Below are positions 1 through 7,130 of a stretch of DNA of 9,613 nucleotides, piece after piece. This DNA is from CAWVWF01 sp963933885 (lineage in GTDB: Bacteria > Bacteroidota > Bacteroidia > Flavobacteriales_C > GCA-002722245), in assembly GCA_963933885.1 (NCBI GenBank), contig CAWVWF010000140.1:1-9613 (forward strand). The letters run 5' to 3'. The notes under the pieces are model-generated. The model saw nothing but the letters and a program-made list of their open reading frames with translations. It did no database searches and was not told the DNA's origin. The translations under genes and the position numbers were made by a program. Within the stretch, counting starts at the first letter, position 1. The number at the start of each line of letters is the position of its first letter.

Positions 1-159
1 CTCTCTCTAAAATCGCCCAAATACTCCTAAAATAAATTGGTTCAGATGTTCATTAGCCGTTTCCAGAAAAGAAGACATTTGGGTTTTAACGTACAATCAG
101 TTGTAGGGGCAGGCCTTGTACCAGTCATGGTCGGAAGAAATTCATTGTGTTGAAAAGTT

Positions 160-173
160 GCGTCTGAAGACGC
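160..173. repeat. Short perfect hairpin GCGTCT-GA-AGACGC
   Basis: Six-base arms separated by two bases. Flanking AGTT and AACT could lengthen the stem with a two-base bulge. There is no T-run after it on either strand, so an intrinsic terminator is unlikely. It is one of a series of hairpins in the left intergenic region. Confidence 0.5.
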
Positions 174-188
174 TGAACTAAATACACA

Positions 189-210
189 CGCATGTCCTCC
201 GGAACATGCG
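189..210. repeat. Short hairpin CGCATGT...ACATGCG
   Basis: Seven-base perfect arms enclose eight bases (CCTCCGGA), which are themselves partly complementary (TCCGGA is a palindrome). No T-run follows on either strand. The role is unknown. Its G+C-rich stem stands out from the AT-rich surroundings. Confidence 0.5.
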
Positions 211-240
211 CGCGATTAATGGTATAAAAAAAGACCCATC

Positions 241-376
241 GTACTTCTTGATTTGAGTGAAACGGTAATCTAGAAGATAAACTGGCCGATTTCTAATCGG
301 AGTAAGTATTAAAATCAATTGAATACCGATTGATAAATCGGCCAGTTTACCTTTTAGATTGAAAATCAAAAAGTAC
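241..376. repeat. Composite 136-base inverted repeat, MITE- or REP-pair-like
   Basis: The outer arms 241-254 and 363-376 match at 13 of 14 positions. The inner arms 267-292 and 335-360 match at 24 of 26, including a 15-base perfect run ending in GGCCGATTT. Each inner arm also carries its own small hairpin: CCGATT-TCT-AATCGG at 286-300 and CCGATT-GATA-AATCGG at 326-341. The element can therefore fold as one long hairpin or as two small ones, like paired REP units or a miniature inverted-repeat element. I see no clear target-site duplication and no T-run suited to a simple terminator. It lies just beyond the 3' end of the operon, so it could also protect or end the transcript. Confidence 0.65.
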
Positions 377-407
377 GTTAGTCTATGTGAACGAACTGTA
401 TCGTTGC

Positions 408-971
408 TTAAATTCGTTTCCTAATCCTACTCAAAGTCTCAGGCGTCATACCCAATATCGAAGCGATGTACTGCAAAGGCACTTCATTAAACAACTTAGG
501 ATTCAACTCAAAAAACTGATTGTATCTTTCTTCTGCACTCATAGCTAAATGAGAGATTACTCTGTTTTCCAAAATAGCAAAACACTTAGCGATTAGGATC
601 GTTTTTACTTCTTGCCAATTCGGTACTATTGTTTCAATTTTATCGAAATCAGTTTTACTGATCACAAACAATTCTGTGGTATCAATCGCTTGCCAATTTA
701 CTGATGATGGCTGATTGAAAAGAAAGCTAGAAAGATCAACTGCGAAATAGCCCTTGTTAGAAATCCATTTTGTGACTTCCTTGTCATTTACATATAAGAA
801 TTCTCTAAGGCTTCCAGACTGGACAAACGCCAACTGTTTACAATATTGATTTGCTTTAAGGAAGTAATCCCCTTTTTGTAAAGTAACTGGCTTAAAATAG
901 GAAGCAAACAGCTCCGCCTCATTTTTAGGTAAACCCAAATATGATTCGATATGTACCCCTAATTGATTCAA
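408..971 (-). CDS. Crp/Fnr-family transcriptional regulator
   Basis: A predicted cytoplasmic DNA-binding regulator of 187 residues, normal length for short Bacteroidota members of this family. Residues about 5-115 look like the cyclic-nucleotide-binding-type beta-barrel, with the family signature around KGDYFLK (33-39) and LAFVQSGSLREF (48-59). Residues 164-186 form the C-terminal helix-turn-helix (PLQYIASILGMTPETLSRI). The phosphate-binding GE and R residues of cAMP-binding CRP are not apparent at the expected loop (about 76-95), so cAMP is probably not its ligand; the real signal is unknown. The start is a TTG at 969-971, directly after the hflX stop codon and in the same frame; no ATG or GTG start fits, and the N-terminus from this TTG aligns with the usual family beginning. 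It is the last gene of the operon, so its expression probably depends on hflX translation. The target genes cannot be told from the sequence. Confidence 0.9.
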   Translation of the reverse strand: MNQLGVHIESYLGLPKNEAELFASYFKPVTLQKGDYFLKANQYCKQLAFVQSGSLREFLYVNDKEVTKWISNKGYFAVDLSSFLFNQPSSVNWQAIDTTELFVISKTDFDKIETIVPNWQEVKTILIAKCFAILENRVISHLAMSAEERYNQFFELNPKLFNEVPLQYIASILGMTPETLSRIRKRI

Positions 972-973
972 TT
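961..973. repeat. 13-base palindrome over the hflX stop and regulator start
   Basis: AATTGA-T-TCAATT, perfect six-base arms around one central base. It covers the TTG start of the Crp/Fnr-family gene and part of the hflX stop codon. It may be chance in AT-rich DNA, or it could be a small operator or an RNA structure affecting reinitiation. Confidence 0.35.
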
Positions 974-2189
974 AATAAGGTATATCTGGATACAAGAAAT
1001 CGTTGTAAGGATATCGTTTGATATGTAAAGTTCTTGCTGCTTTATATACTTCTATTTTAAATTCTTCCCAGTTTGTTTTATTCACTGCTGAAATAAACAA
1101 ACAAGTCTCATTCTCTTTAGCCATCCAAGTGTTTTTCAACTCCTCTAACGAATAGTTCTCACGTAACTTAGGTGTAAGATCATCTTCGTCCTTTTGAATG
1201 TATTTATAAGCATCAATTTTATTGAAAACCAATAATGTTGGTTTCTCAGATTTATCGATTTCAGCAATTGTAGTATTTACAACTTTGATATGATCTTCGA
1301 AGTTTGGATGAGAAATATCTACAACATGAATTAATAAATCTGCTTCGCGGACTTCATCCAATGTTGATTTGAAAGACTCCACTAAACTGTGTGGTAGTTT
1401 TCTAATAAATCCAACCGTATCTGATAATAAGAATGGTAAGTTTCCAATAACTACTTTTCTTACTGTGGTATCTAATGTTGCGAAAAGTTTATTTTCCGCC
1501 AATATATCACTTTTACTAATCGCGTTCATGATTGTTGACTTCCCAACGTTGGTATATCCAACAATGGCAACTCTAATCAGTTGTTCGCGGTTTCCTCTTT
1601 GTGTTGATTTCTGCTTATCAATCTTTACCAATCGTTCTTTTAAAAGTGCAATTCTATCACGAGCAATCCTTCTATCTGTTTCGATTTCCGTTTCACCTGG
1701 ACCTCTCATTCCAACCCCTCCTTTCTGACGGGAAAGGTGTGTCCATAGATTTGTTAATCTTGGAAGTAAATATTGGTATTGTGCTAATTCAACCTGCGTT
1801 TTAGCATGTGCCGTTTGTGCACGACTAGCGAAAATATCAAGAATCAAGTTGTTTCTATCAACAACCTTTCTATCTAAAAGTTCTTCTATATTTCTCACTT
1901 GAGATGGTGATAATTCATCATCGAAAATTACAGCATCAACACAGTTTGCGTTAACGTATTCTGCAATTTCTTCCATTTTCCCTTTTCCAACAAATGTTTT
2001 AGGGTGAGGATATTCAAGTTTTTGAGTAAATACTTTAACAACTTCAGCTCCTGCAGTATCTGCAAGAAATGCTAGCTCTTCAAGGTATTCAGTAACTTGT
2101 TCTACTGTTTGTAATTGACTGATTACACCAACCAAAATAACTTTTTCTGGTTCGTTATCATTCAGGTCGTGAATCTTTCCTTTTGCCAT
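972..2189 (-). CDS. hflX: Ribosome-associated GTPase HflX
   Basis: HflX is a GTPase that binds the large ribosomal subunit and, in studied bacteria, splits or rescues stalled ribosomes under stress such as heat. The 405 residues contain the N-terminal HflX domain (about 18-105), a helical linker with the family hallmark GGVGMRGPGETEIETDRR (157-174), and a G domain with G1 GYTNVGKST (211-219), G3 DTVG (257-260), G4 NKID (323-326) and G5 SA (367-368). All nucleotide-binding motifs are intact and the length is close to the usual 400-430. The ATG at 2187-2189 follows a run of A, with no Shine-Dalgarno sequence, as is normal in Bacteroidota. It starts three bases after the stop of the cytochrome gene and its TAA abuts the next gene. 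The identification is firm; any regulatory link with the downstream factor is inference. Confidence 0.97.
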   Translation of the reverse strand: MAKGKIHDLNDNEPEKVILVGVISQLQTVEQVTEYLEELAFLADTAGAEVVKVFTQKLEYPHPKTFVGKGKMEEIAEYVNANCVDAVIFDDELSPSQVRNIEELLDRKVVDRNNLILDIFASRAQTAHAKTQVELAQYQYLLPRLTNLWTHLSRQKGGVGMRGPGETEIETDRRIARDRIALLKERLVKIDKQKSTQRGNREQLIRVAIVGYTNVGKSTIMNAISKSDILAENKLFATLDTTVRKVVIGNLPFLLSDTVGFIRKLPHSLVESFKSTLDEVREADLLIHVVDISHPNFEDHIKVVNTTIAEIDKSEKPTLLVFNKIDAYKYIQKDEDDLTPKLRENYSLEELKNTWMAKENETCLFISAVNKTNWEEFKIEVYKAARTLHIKRYPYNDFLYPDIPY

Positions 2190-2192
2190 TTT

Positions 2193-2813
2193 TTACTGAG
2201 CTTTCAAAGTTAAAACGTAAGTTGCAATTGCATTTACTTCTAAAGAATCTAAAGATTTAAATGCAGCCATCTTTTTAGATACACTTCCGTTTTTAATTGT
2301 TTCTGAAATAGCGAATGTAGAAAGATCAGCTGAAGATAAATCAGTTGCTCCGCCTAATTGACTAGCTCCTTTATCTCCGTGACATGTTGTACAGTTTCCT
2401 TCATACAATGCTTTACCATAGTTTACATCTGTAGCTGGTAATTCAACATGAACTTCTTTCATTTTTTTACCTGACATTTCAGCAACTCCGAAAGTCATAA
2501 TAAAAAGAGACGTTGCTAAAAAAGCTAAAGCTTTGTTCTTTTTCTTAAACCCAACAATCGCTAATGGAATAGCAATAAGAATCATAGTAAGTTTGATGTG
2601 GAAAGTGAAATGTAAACCTCCACTACGCATTGTAAACATGATAATACCTGATACTAAGAACAGCATTGTAATTATCATCTCTACAACTTTAGTTTTCTTT
2701 CTATAGTTGTCGAACTTCTCTTCATTTACAAAAAGTAAAATCGTTTTGATAAGAACAGATATTACAAAAAGGGAAATAAGAAGTAAGTGTAAATGTTTTA
2801 ATCCTGTATACAT
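2193..2813 (-). CDS. Four-helix membrane protein (SirB-like) fused to a cytochrome c domain
   Basis: This 206-residue protein joins two parts. Residues 1-112 contain four predicted membrane helices (about 7-29, 45-62, 72-89, 95-112), with a start (KHLHLLL) and layout resembling the SirB family. His7, His9, His68 and His72 might be haem or metal ligands, but this is not shown. Residues 131-206 are a small class I cytochrome c domain: haem-binding CTTCH at 141-145 and a likely axial Met at about 182. Positively charged loops (30-44 and 90-94) predict an N-out, C-out topology, which places the haem domain in the periplasm as required. No separate signal peptide is needed. It probably takes part in electron transfer, but the partner is unknown. 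It lies 29 bases after rseP and 3 before hflX. A short ACATTT/AAATGT hairpin (2810-2824) overlaps its start codon. Confidence 0.85.
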   Translation of the reverse strand: MYTGLKHLHLLLISLFVISVLIKTILLFVNEEKFDNYRKKTKVVEMIITMLFLVSGIIMFTMRSGGLHFTFHIKLTMILIAIPLAIVGFKKKNKALAFLATSLFIMTFGVAEMSGKKMKEVHVELPATDVNYGKALYEGNCTTCHGDKGASQLGGATDLSSADLSTFAISETIKNGSVSKKMAAFKSLDSLEVNAIATYVLTLKAQ

Positions 2814-2842
2814 TTTATAAATGTTTAGTTGTTGTAATATTC

Positions 2843-4225
2843 TTATTTAGTCTCTTTAGTTGAAACGTATTCAACACAATCTTTCGGTGCATCATCTCCT
2901 CCAGTTATCAATTTGAATACATCATTTCCATTGGCGAAAATCATTAATCCAAATAGTAAGATCATTCCACCCATTTGAGCATATTCCATGAATTTTTCTC
3001 CTGGTTTTCTTCTTGCGATCATTTCATATAATAAGAACATTACATGACCACCATCCAATGCTGGAATTGGTAGAATATTCATGAAAGCTAGGATTACAGA
3101 AAGCAATGCAGTGATTCCCCAAAAACTTTCCCAGTAATCGTCATCTCCAAAAGAGCTTGGGAATAATCCTCCAAGAGCTCCAAATCCTCCTAATCCTTGA
3201 GCACCTTCTGGTGTAAACACCAACTTAAATTGTTTTACATACCCTGTAAGCGTACCAACCATTTCATTAACTCCTCCAGGAATACTCTCTAAAAGCGTGT
3301 AACTCCTCTTGTCTAATTTTAATAACTGCTCTACATCAATGTTATGCGCTCCAATATGCCCTAAATGATCAACACTTGCTTTTACTATAAGTTCAGAACC
3401 TCCTCTTATAACTGTGATATCAATCTCTTCACATTTATGATTTCTAACCTCAGTTGCGAATAATTGAAAGTATTTAACTTCTTTCCCGTTAACACCTACT
3501 ACCTTATCGCCAACTTTTAAATCACCATTTTTATTTAATGAAGTTTCCGTAAAACTTTTAATTGTGAACTCAACTAAAGGGCTCCACATACCACTTTTGT
3601 TTCCTAATACATCACCGATAAATTCTTCTGAAATATTGATCGTTGTATCAACTCCTTTTCTACTAACTAGAACTGTTTTTGCTCCATCTAATAAAATCTG
3701 CTTTTTGAAATCAGAGAATAAAAACGCTGTTTCTCCATCAACTTCTTTAAGTACATCTCCATCTCTGAAACCGTGCTTATGAGTAGTTTGATCTACTTTG
3801 ATTCCATTTTCTACACTTGAGTTAGGTAGTATATCTTTTCCCCAAGTAAATAAGATCATTGAATAAATTACTACCGCTAAAATGATATTTACTACAACAC
3901 CACCAATCATAATGATTAAACGTTGCCAAGTTGGCTTAGATCTAAATTCCCATGGTTCAGGTGGTTTTGCCATCTGCTCTTTGTCCATGCTTTCATCAAC
4001 CATTCCGGCGATTTTAACATAACCTCCAAGTGGTAACCATCCAATTCCGTATGTAGTTCCTCCAATTTTTTTCTTCACTAAAGAAAACCATGGATCGAAG
4101 AAAAGATAAAATTTCTCAACCCTTGTTTTAAAAAGTTTTGCTGGGATAAAATGTCCTAACTCATGAAGAACTACTAGTATAGAAAGACTGAATATTAAAC
4201 TTACTGCTTTTGTAAAAAACTCCAT
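2843..4225 (-). CDS. rseP: Site-2 intramembrane zinc protease RseP
   Basis: RseP-type metalloproteases cut substrates inside the inner membrane, typically anti-sigma factors after a first periplasmic cut, and clear leftover signal peptides. The 460-residue protein has the zinc motif HELGH (21-25) in the first helix, and the third zinc ligand Asp391 in NILPIPALDGGH (383-394). Between them lie a second helix (about 103-126) and two PDZ-like regions (about 135-205, divergent, and 225-285, with the GDKVVGVNGKEV core at 239-250). A last helix spans about 416-431. The active site looks intact. A polar C-terminal tail (433-460) is slightly longer than in many homologues. The ATG overlaps the dxr stop by one base (TAATG), so the two are probably translationally coupled; dxr-rseP pairs are common in bacteria. 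The anti-sigma substrate is not encoded in this window. Confidence 0.97.
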   Translation of the reverse strand: MEFFTKAVSLIFSLSILVVLHELGHFIPAKLFKTRVEKFYLFFDPWFSLVKKKIGGTTYGIGWLPLGGYVKIAGMVDESMDKEQMAKPPEPWEFRSKPTWQRLIIMIGGVVVNIILAVVIYSMILFTWGKDILPNSSVENGIKVDQTTHKHGFRDGDVLKEVDGETAFLFSDFKKQILLDGAKTVLVSRKGVDTTINISEEFIGDVLGNKSGMWSPLVEFTIKSFTETSLNKNGDLKVGDKVVGVNGKEVKYFQLFATEVRNHKCEEIDITVIRGGSELIVKASVDHLGHIGAHNIDVEQLLKLDKRSYTLLESIPGGVNEMVGTLTGYVKQFKLVFTPEGAQGLGGFGALGGLFPSSFGDDDYWESFWGITALLSVILAFMNILPIPALDGGHVMFLLYEMIARRKPGEKFMEYAQMGGMILLFGLMIFANGNDVFKLITGGDDAPKDCVEYVSTKETK

Positions 4226-5385
4226 TATAATTTGTCAATAATTTGATTTGTAATTAACCTCGCTTCCTCATCAGTACTTATATAATCCGCCAACTTAGGG
4301 GCTGCAATTATGCTTACCGATTGCATACACTCTTCAATCACATCACTCATTTGTAAAAAGCCTATTTTATCATTTAAAAAGGCATCAACTACTACTTCAT
4401 TCGACGCATTTAAAATACAAGGAGCATTTCCTCCAGTATTCATCGCCTCAAAAGCAAGTGCAAGATTACGAAAAGTTTTTGTATCCGGCGCTTCAAATGT
4501 TAATTGAGGATAATCTAAAAAGTTAAATCTTGTGAATTTGTTTTTTAATCTATGTGGATAACCCATCGCATATTGGATAGGTAATTTCATATCTGGTAAT
4601 CCCATTTGAGCCTTCATACTTCCATCCTCAAACTGAACAAGAGAATGAATTATACTTTGAGGGTGAACAATAACATCAATTTGGTCAGCTCTTAAATCGA
4701 ACAACCATTTTGCCTCAATTACTTCTAATCCTTTATTCATTAAAGATGCAGAATCAATTGTGATTTTAGCACCCATTTCCCAGTTAGGATGTTTTAATGC
4801 TTGAGCCTTAGTAACTTTAGCTAAATCATCAATTGACTTACCTCTAAATGGACCTCCACTTGCTGTTAACACAATCTTCTCAATAGGATTCATGTGTTCA
4901 CCTGCCAAACATTGGAAGATTGCAGAATGCTCACTATCTACTGGATAGATTTGAACCCCTTTTTCTTTTGCCAATTTTGTGATCAAGTCACCTGCAACAA
5001 CTAAAGTTTCTTTATTTGCTAAAGCGATTGTTTTCCCGGCGTTAATTGCAGCGATCGTAGGTTTTAATCCTGCGTATCCAACTAATGCTGTTAAAACAAT
5101 ATCAACTTCTTTAAATTCAACAACTTGTTCTAATGCTTCTGCTCCTGAATAAACGGAGATTCCATCATCCCAAAGTGCGTCCTTAACTTTTTTGTATTGT
5201 GTATCATCAACAATAACAACTGAGTTTGGCTTGTATTTTTTAGCTTGCTCTATTAATAAATCAGCATTCTTATTTACTGTTAGTATTTCTACTTCAAATA
5301 AATCAGACTGCTCATCTATTACTTCTAAAGCTTGTGTTCCTATTGATCCTGTTGAACCTAGTATCGCTACTTTTCTCTTCCCCAT
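4225..5385 (-). CDS. dxr: 1-deoxy-D-xylulose 5-phosphate reductoisomerase (Dxr/IspC)
   Basis: Dxr converts 1-deoxy-D-xylulose 5-phosphate to 2-C-methyl-D-erythritol 4-phosphate with NADPH, the first committed step of the MEP isoprenoid pathway, in the cytoplasm. The 386 residues begin with the NADPH fold (GSTGSIGTQ, 10-18) and LANKE (122-126). Metal ligands Asp150 and Glu152 sit in PVDSEHSA (148-155), and Glu221 ends LMNKGLE (215-221). The substrate-binding Ser176, His199, Ser212, Asn217 and Lys218 are present by comparison with the E. coli enzyme. It is complete and of normal length. The ATG overlaps the GH3-family stop by one base (TAATG), and its stop overlaps the rseP start in the same way. 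This makes use of the MEP pathway for quinone, carotenoid and undecaprenyl precursors likely in this organism. Confidence 0.98.
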   Translation of the reverse strand: MGKRKVAILGSTGSIGTQALEVIDEQSDLFEVEILTVNKNADLLIEQAKKYKPNSVVIVDDTQYKKVKDALWDDGISVYSGAEALEQVVEFKEVDIVLTALVGYAGLKPTIAAINAGKTIALANKETLVVAGDLITKLAKEKGVQIYPVDSEHSAIFQCLAGEHMNPIEKIVLTASGGPFRGKSIDDLAKVTKAQALKHPNWEMGAKITIDSASLMNKGLEVIEAKWLFDLRADQIDVIVHPQSIIHSLVQFEDGSMKAQMGLPDMKLPIQYAMGYPHRLKNKFTRFNFLDYPQLTFEAPDTKTFRNLALAFEAMNTGGNAPCILNASNEVVVDAFLNDKIGFLQMSDVIEECMQSVSIIAAPKLADYISTDEEARLITNQIIDKL

Positions 5386-6887
5386 TACTTACTTAATTTA
5401 TACTCAGATAAGAGATCAGCAATTTTTCTATCATTACTTAAACGAGGCACTTTGTTTTGTCCTCCAAGCTTTCCAATAGATTTCATATAATCAACAAAAG
5501 CATTCTTTTTTAAATCCGATAATACAATCGGACGTAAAATACTTCCTGTAATTAAATCTTTATAATACACGTTGAGTGCTTGCATTTCATCATCAATAAT
5601 TTTTGAGAATGCTGCTTTATCTTCTGGTTCTTGGGCAAATTCAACAAACCATTCATGGTAAGGTAAATTTCCTTCGCCTCCATCAATTTGTGGTGCAACT
5701 GTAAATTCTATAACCTTAGCTCCAGTTTTTGAACAAGCTTTAATCATTGCTTTTTCAACCTCTTCACCGATTACGTGTTCACCGAAAGCCGAGATGAAAT
5801 GTTTTATTCTTCCTGAAACAACAATTCTGTATGGCTCTAATGAAACAAACTTAACAGTGTCACCAATATTATACCCCCACAATCCTGCATTGGTATTTAA
5901 TATGATTACATAATTCACATCTAACTCCACGTCCTTTAAACCTAAACGAGGTGGATTTTCATCATGAAAATTATTCAATGGAATAAATTCAAAGAAGATT
6001 CCTGCATCAACGTTTAACAATAAACCTTCTCTTGATTGTGAATCTTGAAAAGCAATAAACCCTTCCGATGCTGGGTAAACTTCAATAGTAGGTGTTCGTC
6101 TTCCAACCAATTTATCAAATATCGGCTGATAAGGTTTGTAGTTAACCCCACCTTGAACGAATAAGTTGAAATTAGGAAATACATCCTTTATCTCTTTTCC
6201 TGTTCTTTCTTCAATACGTTCGAAATACATTTGAACCCATGGCGGAATTCCACTTATTAATCTCATGTCCTCATTGATTGTTTCATCAATGATTTTATCT
6301 AATTTCTCTTCCCAATCTTCTATACAGTTAGTTTCCCAAGAAGGAAGTCTGTTTTTCTGTAAGTAACTAGGAACATAATGCGCAACAATACCACTTAATC
6401 TTCCAAATGGTACTTTTCCTTTTTTATCCAAGACTGGTGAACCTTGTAAAAAAATCATTTTCCCATCTACAAATTCAGGTCGTTGTGTTTCATGAACGTA
6501 CATCAAAAGTGCATTCTTAGCAGCATCTATATGGTGTTGCATAGATTCTTTTGAGATCGGAATATATTTTACTCCAGAAGTGGTTCCTGAAGTTTTACAG
6601 AAATACAATGGCAAACCTGGCCACAACACATCATGTTCTCCTTCAACAACACGCTCAACATATCCTTTTAATTCTTCATAATCTCGAAGCGGTACGTTTT
6701 TCTTAAAAGCTTCGTATGTTTTTATTGAGCTAAAATCATGGTCTTTACCAAAAGCAGTCTTAGCTGCTTGGCTTACCAATTTAAGCATTGTCTTATTCTG
6801 AACTTCAACAGCACGATTTGACCAACTCGTTACCCTTTTGAAGGTACGCTTGGCTAATATCTTGGCTACTTTTGCTTTGATCCCCAT
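5385..6887 (-). CDS. GH3-family adenylate-forming acyl-acid synthetase
   Basis: This 500-residue protein belongs to the GH3 fold of the adenylating enzymes, best known from plant enzymes that join amino acids to hormone acids through an acyl-AMP intermediate. Visible motifs are the ATP-binding TSGTTSG (99-105), YPASEG (271-276), and the GLWGYNIGDTVKF plus SGR..HFISAFGEHV region (335-371), which includes the hinge and the start of the mobile C-terminal domain. All three adenylation motifs look intact, so an active ligase is expected, but neither the acid nor the acceptor can be told. Bacteroidota carry this family widely, without a settled function. It is probably cytoplasmic, as there is no signal peptide or clear membrane segment. 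It is the first gene of the operon and overlaps dxr by one base, so a role in envelope, lipid or isoprenoid metabolism is possible; this is inference only. Confidence 0.93.
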   Translation of the reverse strand: MGIKAKVAKILAKRTFKRVTSWSNRAVEVQNKTMLKLVSQAAKTAFGKDHDFSSIKTYEAFKKNVPLRDYEELKGYVERVVEGEHDVLWPGLPLYFCKTSGTTSGVKYIPISKESMQHHIDAAKNALLMYVHETQRPEFVDGKMIFLQGSPVLDKKGKVPFGRLSGIVAHYVPSYLQKNRLPSWETNCIEDWEEKLDKIIDETINEDMRLISGIPPWVQMYFERIEERTGKEIKDVFPNFNLFVQGGVNYKPYQPIFDKLVGRRTPTIEVYPASEGFIAFQDSQSREGLLLNVDAGIFFEFIPLNNFHDENPPRLGLKDVELDVNYVIILNTNAGLWGYNIGDTVKFVSLEPYRIVVSGRIKHFISAFGEHVIGEEVEKAMIKACSKTGAKVIEFTVAPQIDGGEGNLPYHEWFVEFAQEPEDKAAFSKIIDDEMQALNVYYKDLITGSILRPIVLSDLKKNAFVDYMKSIGKLGGQNKVPRLSNDRKIADLLSEYKLSK

Positions 6888-7032
6888 TAAATAAAATAAT
6901 TTCCACTAAAATAATCATTCTTTGCCTTAGAATAAGACAACTTATAGATTGTTTTTAACATATTAATTTAATGAATTGATAAATTGATTAACAAATTTCA
7001 AATACGATAAGCCAATTTAATCGAAGTTTGCT

Positions 7033-7065
7033 AAAACGTACTCACTGTAAGGCATTCAATATCAA
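7033..7065 (-). promoter_or_regulatory. Weak candidate promoter for the GH3-dxr-rseP operon
   Basis: On the minus strand a TTG (7063-7065) is followed after 22 bases by TACGTTTT (7033-7040), one base from the Bacteroidota -7 pattern TAnnTTTG. The spacing is within the known range. Transcription would leave a leader of about 140 bases before the GH3-family ATG. AT-rich DNA produces such matches by chance, so confidence is low. Confidence 0.3.
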
Positions 7066-7066
7066 C

Positions 7067-7082
7067 ACTGTTACTAAACAGT
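7067..7082. promoter_or_regulatory. 16-base palindrome, possible operator
   Basis: ACTGTT-ACTA-AACAGT, six-base perfect arms with a four-base spacer. It sits immediately upstream of the -33 element of the candidate minus-strand promoter, and about 65 bases upstream of the -33 element of the plus-strand promoter. That position suits a regulator acting on either gene set. The protein that would bind is unknown. Confidence 0.4.
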
Positions 7083-7130
7083 CGTAATGTGATTTGACAA
7101 AAAACCATTATTTAATCTAATCCACTGAAA

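Larger units (their letters stand above)
1..407. other. Intergenic region without a supported gene, rich in dyad symmetries
   Basis: This stretch lies downstream of the six-gene minus-strand operon and runs to the left edge. No frame gives a recognisable protein; frames on the minus strand are broken by stops every few dozen codons. It does contain several inverted repeats: GTACAA/TTGTAC at 91-96 and 116-121, GCGTCT/AGACGC at 160-165 and 168-173, CGCATGT/ACATGCG at 189-195 and 204-210, and a long composite repeat at 241-376. By hand count, 91-210 is about 47% G+C, higher than the AT-rich genes beside it. It could be a structured RNA, a repeat element or a decayed gene; I cannot decide between these. 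Confidence 0.6.

Noticed and set aside
178..369. Minus-strand frame of 63 codons in the left intergenic region
   Set aside because: It runs straight through the composite inverted repeat, so its sequence is set by the repeat. It shows no domain and no start signal, and the neighbouring frames look equally protein-like.
241..376. Long inverted repeat as a simple intrinsic terminator for the operon
   Set aside because: The stem is unusually long, has nested hairpins and lacks a downstream T-run in the direction of transcription. A terminator role is possible but does not explain its structure.
1369..1804. Plus-strand open frames opposite hflX
   Set aside because: They lie antisense to intact, motif-bearing hflX coding sequence and show only low-complexity Ser/Leu/Ile-rich shadow translation.
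3564..3782. Plus-strand open frame opposite rseP
   Set aside because: It is an antisense shadow of the PDZ region of rseP with no recognisable protein features.
4310..5479. Plus-strand open frames opposite dxr and the GH3 gene end
   Set aside because: They are antisense to conserved catalytic sequence; no promoter or domain supports them.
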